Shown: positions 23,803-33,424 of the stretch, piece after piece
Layout: every line of letters starts with the position of its first letter
How positions within the stretch are numbered: position 1 is the stretch's first letter
Source of the DNA: Rusavskia elegans
Taxonomy: Eukaryota > Ascomycota > Lecanoromycetes > Teloschistales > Teloschistaceae
Reading direction: 5' to 3'
NCBI GenBank assembly: GCA_011316305.1
Contig: SAUG01000038.1
Coordinates: 1-64,000, forward strand
Length of the DNA: 64,000 bases
Notes under the pieces: model-generated
Told to the model about the DNA's origin: nothing
Databases searched by the model: none
The model's input: the letters and a program-made list of their open reading frames with translations, nothing else
Translations under genes and position numbers: made by a program

Positions 23803-24528
23803 CTACAGCCCATACACCGCCAATGCCCCCGAACTCACAACAGTCAAACCTAACACAAACTGTCCGGTCCTCACCACCGTTTTATTGGAGAACTGCCTCC
23901 CACTATCCCACACCAAATGCCGAATCCCATTCCAACTGTGATAGGTAAACGGCAGCGCCACCCCGAATTTCAGGAGCAGCTTCACGGCAGTCGGTAACTC
24001 GGCGAACGAAGCAGCGAGCGCGGAGGATTCAAGATGCCAGCCCAACAGGGGTGAGACGAGGTAAGCGGCACCAAAGACGTAGAAGCCGCCGGAGAGGAAG
24101 ACGCCGGTGATGCGGTTGAGGATGGAGAGCGTCCAGGGGATCTGTGTTTGGTAGATTGTTAGGTGGGGGGAGATGGGGCGGGAAGCGCGTTGGGCTTTGA
24201 GGATGGAGTAGGCTTCGTCTTGGGGGACGGTTTGTGTTGCGGCGGGTCTAAGGGGAGGTGGGTTAGTCGGTTGTGTTGATAGATGTATGGGAATAGGATG
24301 TGGGAGTCAAGAGTAATCCAGGGCTTTTGAAGGGCTTGACGCTTAGTTACCTTGATAGTGTGAGAGGTTTGCAGGCGGTGATGAGAGCCGGGGCGGAGAA
24401 TCGAGTTGACGTGAGGGAGGTGGGCCTTTGGGCGAAGACTGTAGGGATTGTTAGCAGAATCCTCCCTTCGGAGATTTTCAATGATTACTTCGCCGCGCTG
24501 AGGTCTGCGTGAACCTGTGTGAAATCAT
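23803..24528 (-). CDS. SDH3: succinate dehydrogenase cytochrome b subunit (SdhC)
   Basis: This membrane anchor of respiratory complex II binds haem b and forms part of the ubiquinone site. Exons 24489-24528, 24351-24438 and 23803-24247 give 190 residues. The first two exons encode an Arg/Ser/Thr-rich presequence without acidic residues. The mature part starts PAATQTVPQDEAYSILKAQR; RPISPHLTIYQTQIPWTLSI carries the Ser/Arg of the quinone pocket. The haem-ligand region is FTYHSWNGIRHLVWD. Three hydrophobic helices follow family pattern. It is transcribed divergently from OXA1 across 241 nt. Confidence 0.95.
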
Positions 24529-24769
24529 CGCGTACGGTTGAAGGTCACCAGTAGGATGGAGGTTGAATAAGGTAGCACGTCTAAGGGATTGATGTCCACA
24601 TGAAGTGAAGTGAATCGAGGTGACGATTTGCGGATTAAGAGACCTCGGCTTTTCCATCTAGCCAATCAAAGGACGGCAGCGGAACTTGTTCGCTTGTTCT
24701 CCCAACTTGTCGCGACTGGGATTGCTGGATCCAAGCTGCAGGCTTTCTCATTGAATTTCAGGTTGAGTG
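24529..24769. promoter_or_regulatory. bidirectional promoter of SDH3 and OXA1
   Basis: Only 241 nt separate the two divergent start codons. Both products act in the mitochondrial inner membrane, which suggests joint control, but I see no TATA box or named factor site that proves it. Confidence 0.6.
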
Positions 24770-26325
24770 ATGTCCATCAGGGCCTGCAAATGGCCGAGCT
24801 CACTCATCAAAGCCAGGCCGTCGCGAAAAAGCAGTCTCGCGTCGGCTTATAGACAAGTTCGCCCACCCTATGTGCAAGCTTCCACTGGATATCACAAGCT
24901 GACATGAATCCAGTACTCTTCAATCTCGTTCACAACCCCAATCTCATCCTCCCTTACTCCCGGCAGGATACATATAAGTGGAGAGAAGCATATCTCGAGA
25001 CTACCCTTATCACACCACTCTCGGAGATCTCCTCTAAACCTTCCAACTCACGCTACATCAATTCGCTTCGCCTCCACCACTGCAGATCCCCAGTCAACGC
25101 TCGTTGCAGAACCGTTTCTGGAGCCTTCGACGGCACCAACCAGTGATACACTGCCGAATGCACAACAACTCCTTGACTTCACTGGCGGACCGCCCGACGT
25201 AGAACGTCACATTGGTTTTCTGAAAGAACTGGGGCTAGACTTTGGATGGGGTCCCACTTCATTGGTCCAGTGGACACTCGAGCACGTCCATGTTTACGCA
25301 GGGACGCCATGGTGGGCCTCAATTCCCTTGACCTTGCTGGCCATTCGAGTTGTCCTATTCAAGACGTACATCGGCAGCGCAGATACTTCGGCTCGATTGT
25401 TGGTCATAAAGCCACACATGCAAGATATAAGAGACCGCCTAGATGAAGCCAAGCGGACCGAAGACATGCCCGAAGTGATGCGACAATCGCAGGAGATGAA
25501 GAATATCTATCTCGCAGCGGGCATTAAAATCTGGAAGAGTTTTCTACCTTTCCTGAATATTCCATTGGGCTATGGATTCTTCCGGCTAACTAGGAGCATG
25601 GCCGCATTACCCGCACCCGGGCTCGACGAGGGCGGACTCTTGTGGTTCACTGATCTTACCCTAAGCGATCCCTTGTTCATGCTGCCCTTGGCGAGCGGAG
25701 TTGCGACCTTTTTCTTGTTCAAGGTAGGCTGTTGAAGCATTCCGTATCGTCATCGGATGGCTAATTGTATGACCTACAGGCTGGTGGTGAACTGGGCTCC
25801 ACGGCTGCCATGAGCACCACTGCAATGAGATTCTTTCAGTGGGGTGTGCCTATCATGTCAACCGTATTCATGAGTTTCTGGCCAGCTATACTGCAACTGG
25901 GTTTCTTCACCACCTCTGTCATGGCTTTGACCCAAGCCCATCTGTTCAAACAAACCTGGTTCCGGAACTTTTGGAAGATCCATCCGTTGCCGCCAAAAAA
26001 CAGTCCAGCCATAGAAATGGAGTCGAGATCTGGATATAAAGGCATGGTTATTCCGACCACAGCACGGGAGGTCCCCCAACAACCCGAAGTCTCTCGAGGA
26101 GGGATCTTTGGCAACGCGAGATCGAAATTCAAGGCCACCGTATCCGACCTGCAAGAGCGAGGCCAGAAGTTTGTGCAAAGTAATATGGAACAGAACACGG
26201 GGAAGACAGCGAGCAGACGGTCAGCGGCAGAGGTCAACGAGGCCAAAAGGTACGATGAGAAGAGGAGGAAAGAGATCCAACAGGCAAAGATGCACAATTC
26301 CGGAAGAAAGCATACACGGAGGTAA
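24770..26325 (+). CDS. OXA1: mitochondrial inner-membrane insertase Oxa1
   Basis: A YidC/Oxa1/Alb3 insertase that inserts mitochondrially made and conservatively sorted proteins into the inner membrane. Exons 24770-24871, 24914-25723 and 25780-26325 give 485 residues. The first exon (MSIRACKWPSSLIKARP...) is an Arg/Lys/Ser-rich presequence. Its 42-nt intron has a CTGAC branch site 10 nt before the acceptor, and the phases join cleanly. The core shows LGLDFGWGPTSLVQWTLEHVHVY, the transmembrane segments with WASIPLTLLAIRVVLF and PFLNIPLGYGFFRL, and a Lys/Arg-rich C-terminal tail that in this family binds mitoribosomes. The first exon is inferred; the rest is certain. Confidence 0.94.
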
Positions 26326-28266
26326 TGAACGGAGGTATAGCATGTTCTTTTTCTGTACAGAATCTTCTGCATGGCAGGTTTTTGAGTCGCTGGCAAGGCA
26401 TGTAGAAAAAACTTTTCAACCCTCATCACACTATGGATGTGTGAACGGATTATCACCTCAGACTTCACCATCTCGAACCTTTGCGAGCTGAAGCCAAACA
26501 CGATCGGCTAAGCGGTCGATAGCCGGAAAGGCTCTTCCTGGTCCGACGTGTAAATGATCACAGTACATGTCGCCATTTGGTTTCCGTCGCCATCACGTGT
26601 CGTTCAACCCCTTTTCGACTGCAGCAGTATCTACCTTGATGGCGGTCAGGTAGCGATGGTACAACAACCGTAGTCCGCCAATGGCTCCATGCCAAATCCA
26701 ATTACTACAATTCTGTGGGACGTAAGTCTTTTCATCGTCGGTTCTTTGAACTCGTTATGGCCTTAATTCATCTATACTTGTTACTTTGTTTTATGGCTCT
26801 GCTGCTCTCAATGTGTAGTTCGGGGAACAAATCGCTATCAGTACACAACCGTTGAACCCACGATATAAGAACCAGTAGGTATATGCATTCTCAGCGCCGT
26901 GACAACGAGGACAGGGTCCTTTGTCGAAGTTGATGAAGGGGGTCGGTGGGTGTCATGGTGGTGGGCATGTTCTACCAGTTTTGTTACTTTTAGGTACCTG
27001 CCTACTGATGGCACTCGTTACTTCCTTTCTGGTAGGTAGGTATGTGACGGATTTTGTGGGACTGACATATGGTGCATGGAAGTAAACATACATGATTATG
27101 TTCTTTCCTACCTCTGGCAAAGAGTTGGAGAGCAAACAAAATCCCATCCAGGACTATCATCATACCTGCAATACATGGTGGAATTCTGGATTTAGGGGGT
27201 TCAGGTATGACGGGAGAGGCGACAGTGAGTGAGCTAATGGGGGAGAATGAAGCTGCTGGGAGTCAATATGAGTAGCGGTATCCGCCGGAAGCGCTATCGG
27301 CGGCATCATCCTCGTCCTTCTCGTCCTCCTCCTCCTCCTCCTCCTCCTCCTCCTCTTCCTCCGCCTCTACCGAAACTATTACAATCCCACCCACCGCACC
27401 CACCACAGCTACTCGATCCCCACCACCAACAAATAAAAACACAAACCACCCCTACATCTCACATCCCCCCTTATACGGAACCAGCAGCCCTCTTCACACG
27501 GATAGCTTCAAATACCAAACAATAAACTAAAACTATCGCGATAGGCTTCTCTGCTGCTTCGCGACCCAAAAGCGACGAAACCAGAACCCAATGAGCTGGG
27601 TATGGGAGGCCGGGACGGAGATCTAGTGGGTTGGTGGTGGAGAGAGGGTGGGGGGTGGGATGGAAGTTTGCGGAGTTCGGGTTGCTGGAGATAAATTCTG
27701 GATTGCTGATGCTGATGAAGTTGGTTGGAGTTTGGATCGGGCGGCTTGAGTAGAGAGGTGGTGATGGCTCCCGGGGGGTGGGGGGGTTCAGGGCGGAGTG
27801 TGGAGGGTAATTGTGAAGGTGGAGCAGTGGGGATCGCAACGAGGAGGCACGACGTGGTTTTTCTGGGTGATGTATATGACGATTATCACATAACTTGCAT
27901 GTAGCACTGGAGTAGGAAAGTTTCTTGAGTAAGCATGGATTTATTAGCCTACTTTCTGTCCCATTTCTCGACTATCGTTTGAATTGCCTAGAAGGTAGGG
28001 TATGCTATATTTTCCAGTATGGAGCAATGAATGCTCTATGGGTTACATGAACCCTTTGTATAAATAGAACGCCATATAGCAATGGGGCTATATTCGCCGA
28101 AAACAGCCGCTTTGGTCGTTCATCCTAATATTGTCCCCTCCAGGAAGCACCTGACGCTCGCCATAGATTCCCGCAATGATATAGATATGCTGTAAGGAAA
28201 ATGAAGACCCCGGAAGATTCGACCATGACGAGCCCTTGAGCCATTGCAGACATAAACGCACAACGT
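26326..28266. other. intergenic, 1.9 kb
   Basis: Between the 3' ends of OXA1 and HapX. It contains a CCT microsatellite and generally low-complexity C/T- and G-rich segments at 27290-27840. Open frames here follow from this composition and are not supported as genes. Confidence 0.35.
27324..27356. repeat. (CCT)n microsatellite
   Basis: About ten uninterrupted CCT triplets, followed by an imperfect C/T-rich tail. Confidence 0.85.
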
Positions 28267-29724
28267 TCAATCCTTCTTGGCCCTCACCCCAAACCTCCTA
28301 TCGAAAAACTTCAACACGCCCATGACGCTCGCAGCTTCTATTTCAAACGCCGTCCTCTCCAGTCCGCCAGGCACAGTCGCCAAGTGCGGCATCCAGGTGC
28401 TCAGCTCCTCGCTCGCTTTCTCGAACGCCGGGTGCCGGCTCAATGTCTCGTAAGCGTCTGCGCAACTTAACGTCAATACTGAAACCGGCTGACGGTTATG
28501 GATGTCGTTTGTTTCGGGTTTGGGAAATTCGAGATCGGACGAGGAGGGTGTGGGAGGGAGCTCCTCCTCATTTGCGGTGGGAGGCGGCGGGAAGAAAGCC
28601 GTGGACAATTGGTTCTGGGGATAGCCACGGCGAGTGGCGGCCAGGGACTTGCAGAAGAGGGTGCTGTTTGCGTCGACTAGACATTTATCGCAAGTGCCCG
28701 GACCATTAGTACAGGGCTTGGCAGAGTTGGAGGAAGAGATGGATTTCAGGTCATTGGCAGAAGATGAACGGTTCTCAGCTTTCATTGATTCGAACGCCAT
28801 TTCCGCGCAGATGCATGGGGTGCCGTCTTTGCAGAAGCCGCAGGGGTCGGGGTTCTCGGCCAAGGGGACAGAGTTGCTTGAGGTGGAGGTGACGAGATTG
28901 GGTTGTTTCTTTGACGATGAAAAACGGGGGGTGAAATCGATCTCGTTGGCTTGAGGCTCTTCAGAAGGTGCTGAGCGGATACGCTTGCTATTTTGGTCCG
29001 AAGGAGGCGAGTGTGGCCGTTTGCCGAGGGTATCTGGGGTATTGGTGTCGGTGTCATTGATCTGAAAGGCTTGCTCAATGCATTCACAACGGGTATCCTG
29101 ACTGCAGTTACCGCATCCCAGTGGAAGCTCCTCGTATGGATCAAGAGGTTGGGAGTCGTCGATCGGATCCTTTGTTACCGGCTGCCGTTGCTGGCGATTC
29201 GACCTCGGTGGCAAAAGCACGGCATCTGTCATCTGCTTTTGACGGTCCCTCAGTAGTGACAGTTCGGTCTCAGCGATCTCCCGAAGTCTCTTTTCTCGTT
29301 CGCCATCTGCCTTCAAATCCTCCATCCTTTGCTGCCACAATAGCAGAGTCTGGCGGTAAGAATCCAGCTCGGACTCCAAATGTTGAATACGTGCTCTAAG
29401 CTCTGATTGCTCGCTGGCATCTTCTTCCTCCATCTTCTTCATCAAATCCTCGAGCTCGCCCACACGGGCAGCCCTTCGTTCGCGAAAAGCTCTTTGGGCT
29501 TGGCGATTCTGGGCCTTTCGCTTTGTGGGCGGGGTATCGGCAGCGGGCTTGCGGCCTGGCTTCGGACGGGGTGGAATAACCCATTCTTTATGCGTGAGGG
29601 TAGAAGGAGTCTGAGATGCAGCGGCTCTTGGTGCAAGAAGCTTGTTCGCCGCTATGGATGCTGCGGGGGCAAGAAACGGCGGAGAAGAGGCAGATGCTGG
29701 TGAAGAGACATTACATAAAGACAT
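28267..29724 (-). CDS. hapX: bZIP iron-homeostasis regulator HapX
   Basis: HapX works with the CCAAT-binding complex: it represses iron-consuming pathways in iron starvation and activates iron detoxification in excess. The protein (485 residues from Met at 29724) has the HAP4-like CBC-contact motif KEWVIPPRPKPGRKP. A basic region (TPPTKRKAQNRQAQRAFRERRA) and a leucine-zipper coiled coil follow. Three iron-sensing cysteine-rich regions are seen (CGNCSQDTRCEC, CGFCKDGTPCIC and CTNGPGTCDKC...FC). The C-terminal globular segment (CADAYETLSRHPAFEKA) also fits the family. One exon; an in-frame Met at 29823 would add 33 residues. I prefer the shorter form because CCAAT and GATA sites then fall in the promoter. 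Confidence 0.94.
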   Translation of the reverse strand: MSLCNVSSPASASSPPFLAPAASIAANKLLAPRAAASQTPSTLTHKEWVIPPRPKPGRKPAADTPPTKRKAQNRQAQRAFRERRAARVGELEDLMKKMEEEDASEQSELRARIQHLESELDSYRQTLLLWQQRMEDLKADGEREKRLREIAETELSLLRDRQKQMTDAVLLPPRSNRQQRQPVTKDPIDDSQPLDPYEELPLGCGNCSQDTRCECIEQAFQINDTDTNTPDTLGKRPHSPPSDQNSKRIRSAPSEEPQANEIDFTPRFSSSKKQPNLVTSTSSNSVPLAENPDPCGFCKDGTPCICAEMAFESMKAENRSSSANDLKSISSSNSAKPCTNGPGTCDKCLVDANSTLFCKSLAATRRGYPQNQLSTAFFPPPPTANEEELPPTPSSSDLEFPKPETNDIHNRQPVSVLTLSCADAYETLSRHPAFEKASEELSTWMPHLATVPGGLERTAFEIEAASVMGVLKFFDRRFGVRAKKD

Positions 29725-29785
29725 GGTCGGCGGTCCTGCGTCTTGAGTATATGTCGAAGCAAAAACTTCAAATAATCGTACCATA

Positions 29786-29793
29786 CCAATTGG
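29786..29793. promoter_or_regulatory. CCAAT box (palindromic CCAATTGG) upstream of hapX
   Basis: CCAATTGG reads as a CCAAT box on both strands, about 65 nt before the preferred hapX start. The CCAAT-binding complex is HapX's partner, so autoregulation is conceivable. Sequence match only. Confidence 0.35.
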
Positions 29794-29824
29794 TTGGTCG
29801 TGCCTCGGACGATCGTTCATCAAT

Positions 29825-29831
29825 CTTATCT
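29825..29831 (-). promoter_or_regulatory. GATA-factor site (AGATAAG-like) upstream of hapX
   Basis: The minus strand reads ATTAGATAAG, one mismatch from the ATCWGATAA consensus of the iron-responsive GATA repressor SreA. SreA represses hapX in Aspergillus. About 100 nt before the preferred start. A single short match, so weak evidence. Confidence 0.35.
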
Positions 29832-29987
29832 AATCGAGCGATGAGCGGGACCTTTTCCGCCCTCCGATCGCGGATGACCACACGAGGACAACCACCAAAA
29901 GTCCTCTTTAGTGCCGCTATTAATTCGATCGAACATGCATCAGAATTCCGAATAGCAGCTGACATTAGAATTTAAACAATCGAGAGA

Positions 29988-30215
29988 ACGATGTCTATGG
30001 CGGACGATAGGGGGCTTCCAGACAAAACAAAGTCGGAGGGAAAAAGACCCAGATTTCGAGGTTCGCTCGCAGATATTCAATATTTCGAAGCATATAACTC
30101 TACCAGATCGGCTCTAAAAGTTATAATTCCGATATTATTCGAAAGCTCTAAGTCTATTTACTCTAAGGTAGAATTTTTAGATAATCCTACCGGTAGCGTA
30201 TTGAGTTATTAGTAG
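29988..30215 (+). repeat. left arm of inverted repeat
   Basis: Starts ACGATGTCTATGGCGGACGA. Its open frame reads MADDRGLPDKTKSEG then ...AYNSTRSA...IIPILFESS. It is richer in A/T than the right arm. Confidence 0.7.
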
Positions 30216-30349
30216 CTAGGTTTTAGTAATAGAGAGATAGAAGCGCTTAGCGCAGTCTTACTTAGCTCTACCTAGCCCTAAACAGCCCTATAATCCTTTT
30301 TAGCAATATAAGGCTGAGGTAGTATAGGTTGGAAGCCCTAGCTTTATAG

Positions 30350-30566
30350 CGCTATATACTAATACGCTGAAGGTAGAATCAGTTAAAAAGAGTAGAATAG
30401 AGTATATAGACGTAGCGCTTTCGAATAATACCGGAATTATCGCTTCTGGAGCAGATTTGGTGGAGTTATAAGCTGTCATTTTATGCTCCAGGAGCTTGAC
30501 CGGCAGTCTTCTTCCCTCCGACTTTGTTTTGTCTGGAAGCCCCCTATCGTCCGCCATAGATGTCGT
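30350..30566 (-). repeat. right arm of inverted repeat
   Basis: Reverse complement of the left arm; its minus-strand frame reads MADDRGLPDKTKSEG then ...AYNSTKSA...IIPVLFESA. The minus-strand reading frame extends beyond the shared region to 30641. Confidence 0.7.
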
Positions 30567-32029
30567 CTCATAAGGTATCGAGGTTTCGACTGTTGTACGC
30601 CCTCCCAGCCGAGCAAGCCGAGCCAGCTCACGGGCAGCCATTAATATTAATTGTCACGCCTGCCACCTATGTACGAGCTCAGGATAGATTCGTTCCCCTA
30701 TCTTATTTCCATTTGCCATCTCAGACTGTCAGGTAGTCAATAGACTACCTTTACTGCATTATATTCTTGTGCCACAGCTGCCTTCCTGATGAGCATGATC
30801 ACAGAAGCTGTGCTATCAATTGCACGGCAGATCTCCTTCCCAAACTTTGAGAAGTAGTGACTTGCATGGAATCTTACACGACGAAACAGTAAGTTTATGT
30901 TCCCGTTTGTTAGTCTTCATAAATATACAGAGTCCAGCCATCTGCGACCGACACCCGAACGCCGTCGGCTGACTACTTATTCGAGAGGTCAACGCGAGGA
31001 GGGCTGGATTTGACGTTGGATGACATGCTCAGAGCATCTGCGAGTGTCGAGGCAGTACTATCCTTTGATATATCGCCGCGTTCGATACCCATGTAATTGT
31101 TTTACTACGCCATCCTCAACAAGGACTACCATGTGGTCACAATGTCCTCTGAGATGGCGTTGTCTCTAGTGCTTCCTCGTCGAACAGAACGATGTATTCG
31201 CCCATCAAGGCCAAGACGACTCGATCTCGAAATGACAACCGGCTCAATCTACTCCTGACATTGCCTTATCTCGACCAGATCCAGGGAGCAGGATCAGCGC
31301 AACAAGACATAAACCCATTTCAGCCTTTTCCTGCTTCTGAAATGGCGCCCGAAACCACTTCTCAAGATGCTCTACCTATCAGCGGAACCGCTCGCTCGAG
31401 ACCTTGATGAATTTCCCGAGATGTGCCTGTACCAGCACCAGGAAGGACGCCTGCTGAACCCAATCAACGAGAGATCTTTGTAAAGTCCGGCCGATTCATC
31501 GAAGCCTGAAGCGTCAGGCCCATGTCTCGCGAAATTCGCGCTCGTGTTCTGAATTAAATGTCAGATCATGCACCTGACGCTCCCTTTTACAGAGCTGGCA
31601 AAGCCTATGTCAGGTCAAAAGACGGGAAAGGTATTGAAGTCTGCCATCTTAAACATCGGAGGCGATCATTCGTTAGATGAGAGGAATTTTGGGATAGGAG
31701 AAATATGAGACATCGCGCACCGCAGGAACATAAATGCGACCCGCAATAGAGTTCTTGATGTATACAATTCAATTGAAATTGAATTGTCTTTTACGACACA
31801 TCTACCTTTTTGTTGAAAGTACTCAGATTCTTAGCATACGCTCCTGAATTGTTGGTCCCCTCGGTGATGGTTCCTCTACAATCTCGCATTGACGAAAAAT
31901 CCACTTTAGCTTTCAATGAAGATACTTGATGAATCACATAACACATGAAGCCGAAGTTTATGCGCCCATACGAATTGCTTTCGAATCCATTCTTGCCCAT
32001 TGAATCCAAAGTAATCGACATTCTATTGG
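30567..32029. other. gene-poor stretch next to the inverted-repeat relic
   Basis: Probably more degraded repeat DNA: it includes an ATTAATATTAAT palindrome near 30642, an unsupported 71-codon open frame at 31192-31407, and a long perfect hairpin at 31764. The last few hundred bases are the SHP1 promoter. No domain is recognisable. Confidence 0.35.
31764..31787. repeat. perfect 24-nt hairpin palindrome
   Basis: Two perfect 11-nt arms (ACAATTCAATT and its reverse complement) are separated by 2 nt. It is AT-rich and 240 nt upstream of SHP1. Not a typical terminator context. Confidence 0.7.
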
Positions 32030-33424
32030 ATGATGTCAGATAGCGAACCCAACCACGACGAAGCGATCTCGCAATTCTCAAGCTTGACTGGTGTGGCACC
32101 ACCCGAAGTAAGCTCTTCGTTTCCTGCGCTTGGTGAACATGGCATTAATGCTTCAAGTAGGCAAGAAGATACCTCGAATCCAGCCAGTGGGACCTCGAAG
32201 CTGCCGCGACCGAATACTACACCTCACTTGAAGAAGCAGCCGGCCAGGAAGAACCTCCATCAGAATCCCTTCCCGAAGCGGAAGAAACTTTAGCAGACGC
32301 CCCTCCAGCTCCCAGCGGAGGACGAACATTAGCTGGAGGCAACGTTCCTCAACCTATACCGACCACCTCCAAAATGCCCGATCAATCATCTTCGAGCTCC
32401 AGAGCAGCCCCAAAGAAGAAGTTCGCGACGCTGGGAGACTTGAGCGGCGGCGGAGGTAGCAGTGGTCATGCCGGTCACGGGCACGACGACGACAGTGACG
32501 ACAGCGACTACGACCCCAAGCAGGATCTCTTTGCAGGCGGTGAGAAGTCCGCTCTCGCTGTCCAAAACCCCGATGAGATGAAGAAGAAGATTCTCGAACG
32601 AGCTCGAAAGTAGGCCTCTCACATCCGTCCTTCTATTTATCTCCCAACATTTTCGAAATTATACTGAGAGACTTTCTAGAAACCTGCCTCGTCCCACCGA
32701 CTCGTCCGCTTCTCCAACCGCTGCACCCACAAATTTCAGCGGCACCGCCCGCACCCTTGGCGGCGATGACACTCCATCCGAAGTAATACAAGACCCTAAC
32801 TCTAGAACCCCTCGCCGTGCCCCTTCAGTCGAACGAGTTCTTCATTTCTGGGCAGACGGCTTCAGCGTCGACGACGGTCCTCTCTACCGCAACGACGACC
32901 CAGCCAACGCCGAAATCTTGGCGCACATCCGTGAGGGCCGCGCACCGATGGATATCTTGAACGTAGAACGAAGCCAAGAGGTTGATGTCAAGTTGGATAT
33001 GCACGATGAGAAGTACAAGCAGCCAAAGAAGAAGTATAAGCCTTTCGAAGGAGGGGGCCAAAGACTAGGGAGTCCAACACCTGGTGATGCAATAACATCC
33101 TCATCTGCCACAACATCATTGCCGTCAATGTCGACAGTAAACCCAGCATCATCTCAACCTCCTTCAGCGGTCAACATTGATGACTCAGCGCCGACATTAT
33201 CCATCCAGATCCGCCTCGGGGACGGCACCCGGCTTGTCTCTCGTTTCAACACAAGCCACACTATCGGCGACGTCTATGACTTCGTCCGTGCGAGTCAGAC
33301 TCAAGGCCGGGAATTTGCATTGATGACCACGTTTCCGAGCGCGGAATTGAAGGATATGGGAAAGGTGTTAGGGGAAATGTCGGAATTCAAGAGAGGTGGG
33401 ACCGTGGTGCAGAAATGGCTCTGA
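32030..33424 (+). CDS. SHP1: Cdc48/p97 adaptor Shp1 (p47, UBX domain)
   Basis: An adaptor that recruits the Cdc48 ATPase for membrane fusion, ubiquitin-dependent degradation and PP1 biogenesis. Exons 32030-32107, 32161-32609 and 32680-33424 give 423 residues. The domain order is complete. An N-terminal UBA domain (AISQFSSLTGV, then ARRYLESSQWDLEAAATEYY after the first intron) comes first. A Ser/Gly/Asp-rich linker and the SEP domain (VLHFWADGFSVDDGPLYRNDDPANAEILAHIREGRAP) follow. The C-terminal UBX domain has IQIRLGDGTRLVSRFNTSHTI and the Cdc48-contact loop ALMTTFPSAEL. The SHP-like Phe/Gly stretch YKPFEGGGQRLG before the UBX domain is present. Confidence 0.96.

Larger units (their letters stand above)
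29988..30566. mobile_element. inverted-repeat element relic, possibly a MITE-like or RIP-mutated transposon pair
   Basis: Two arms of about 220 nt face each other in inverted orientation (29988-30215 and 30350-30566) around a 134-nt spacer. The outer 60 nt are nearly identical between arms; the inner part is TA-rich and diverged, mostly by transitions. The spacer is rich in TA dinucleotides and CTAG/CCTA strings, as expected of RIP-mutated fungal repeats. No transposase is recognisable and I found no clear target-site duplication. It could be a non-autonomous DNA element or two tandem-inverted copies of a longer repeat. Confidence 0.6.

Noticed and set aside
24904..25146. ATG-initiated frame at 24904 as a separate small gene
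   Set aside because: The OXA1 second exon begins at 24914 in another frame with a supported branch site and acceptor, so this frame is a shadow.
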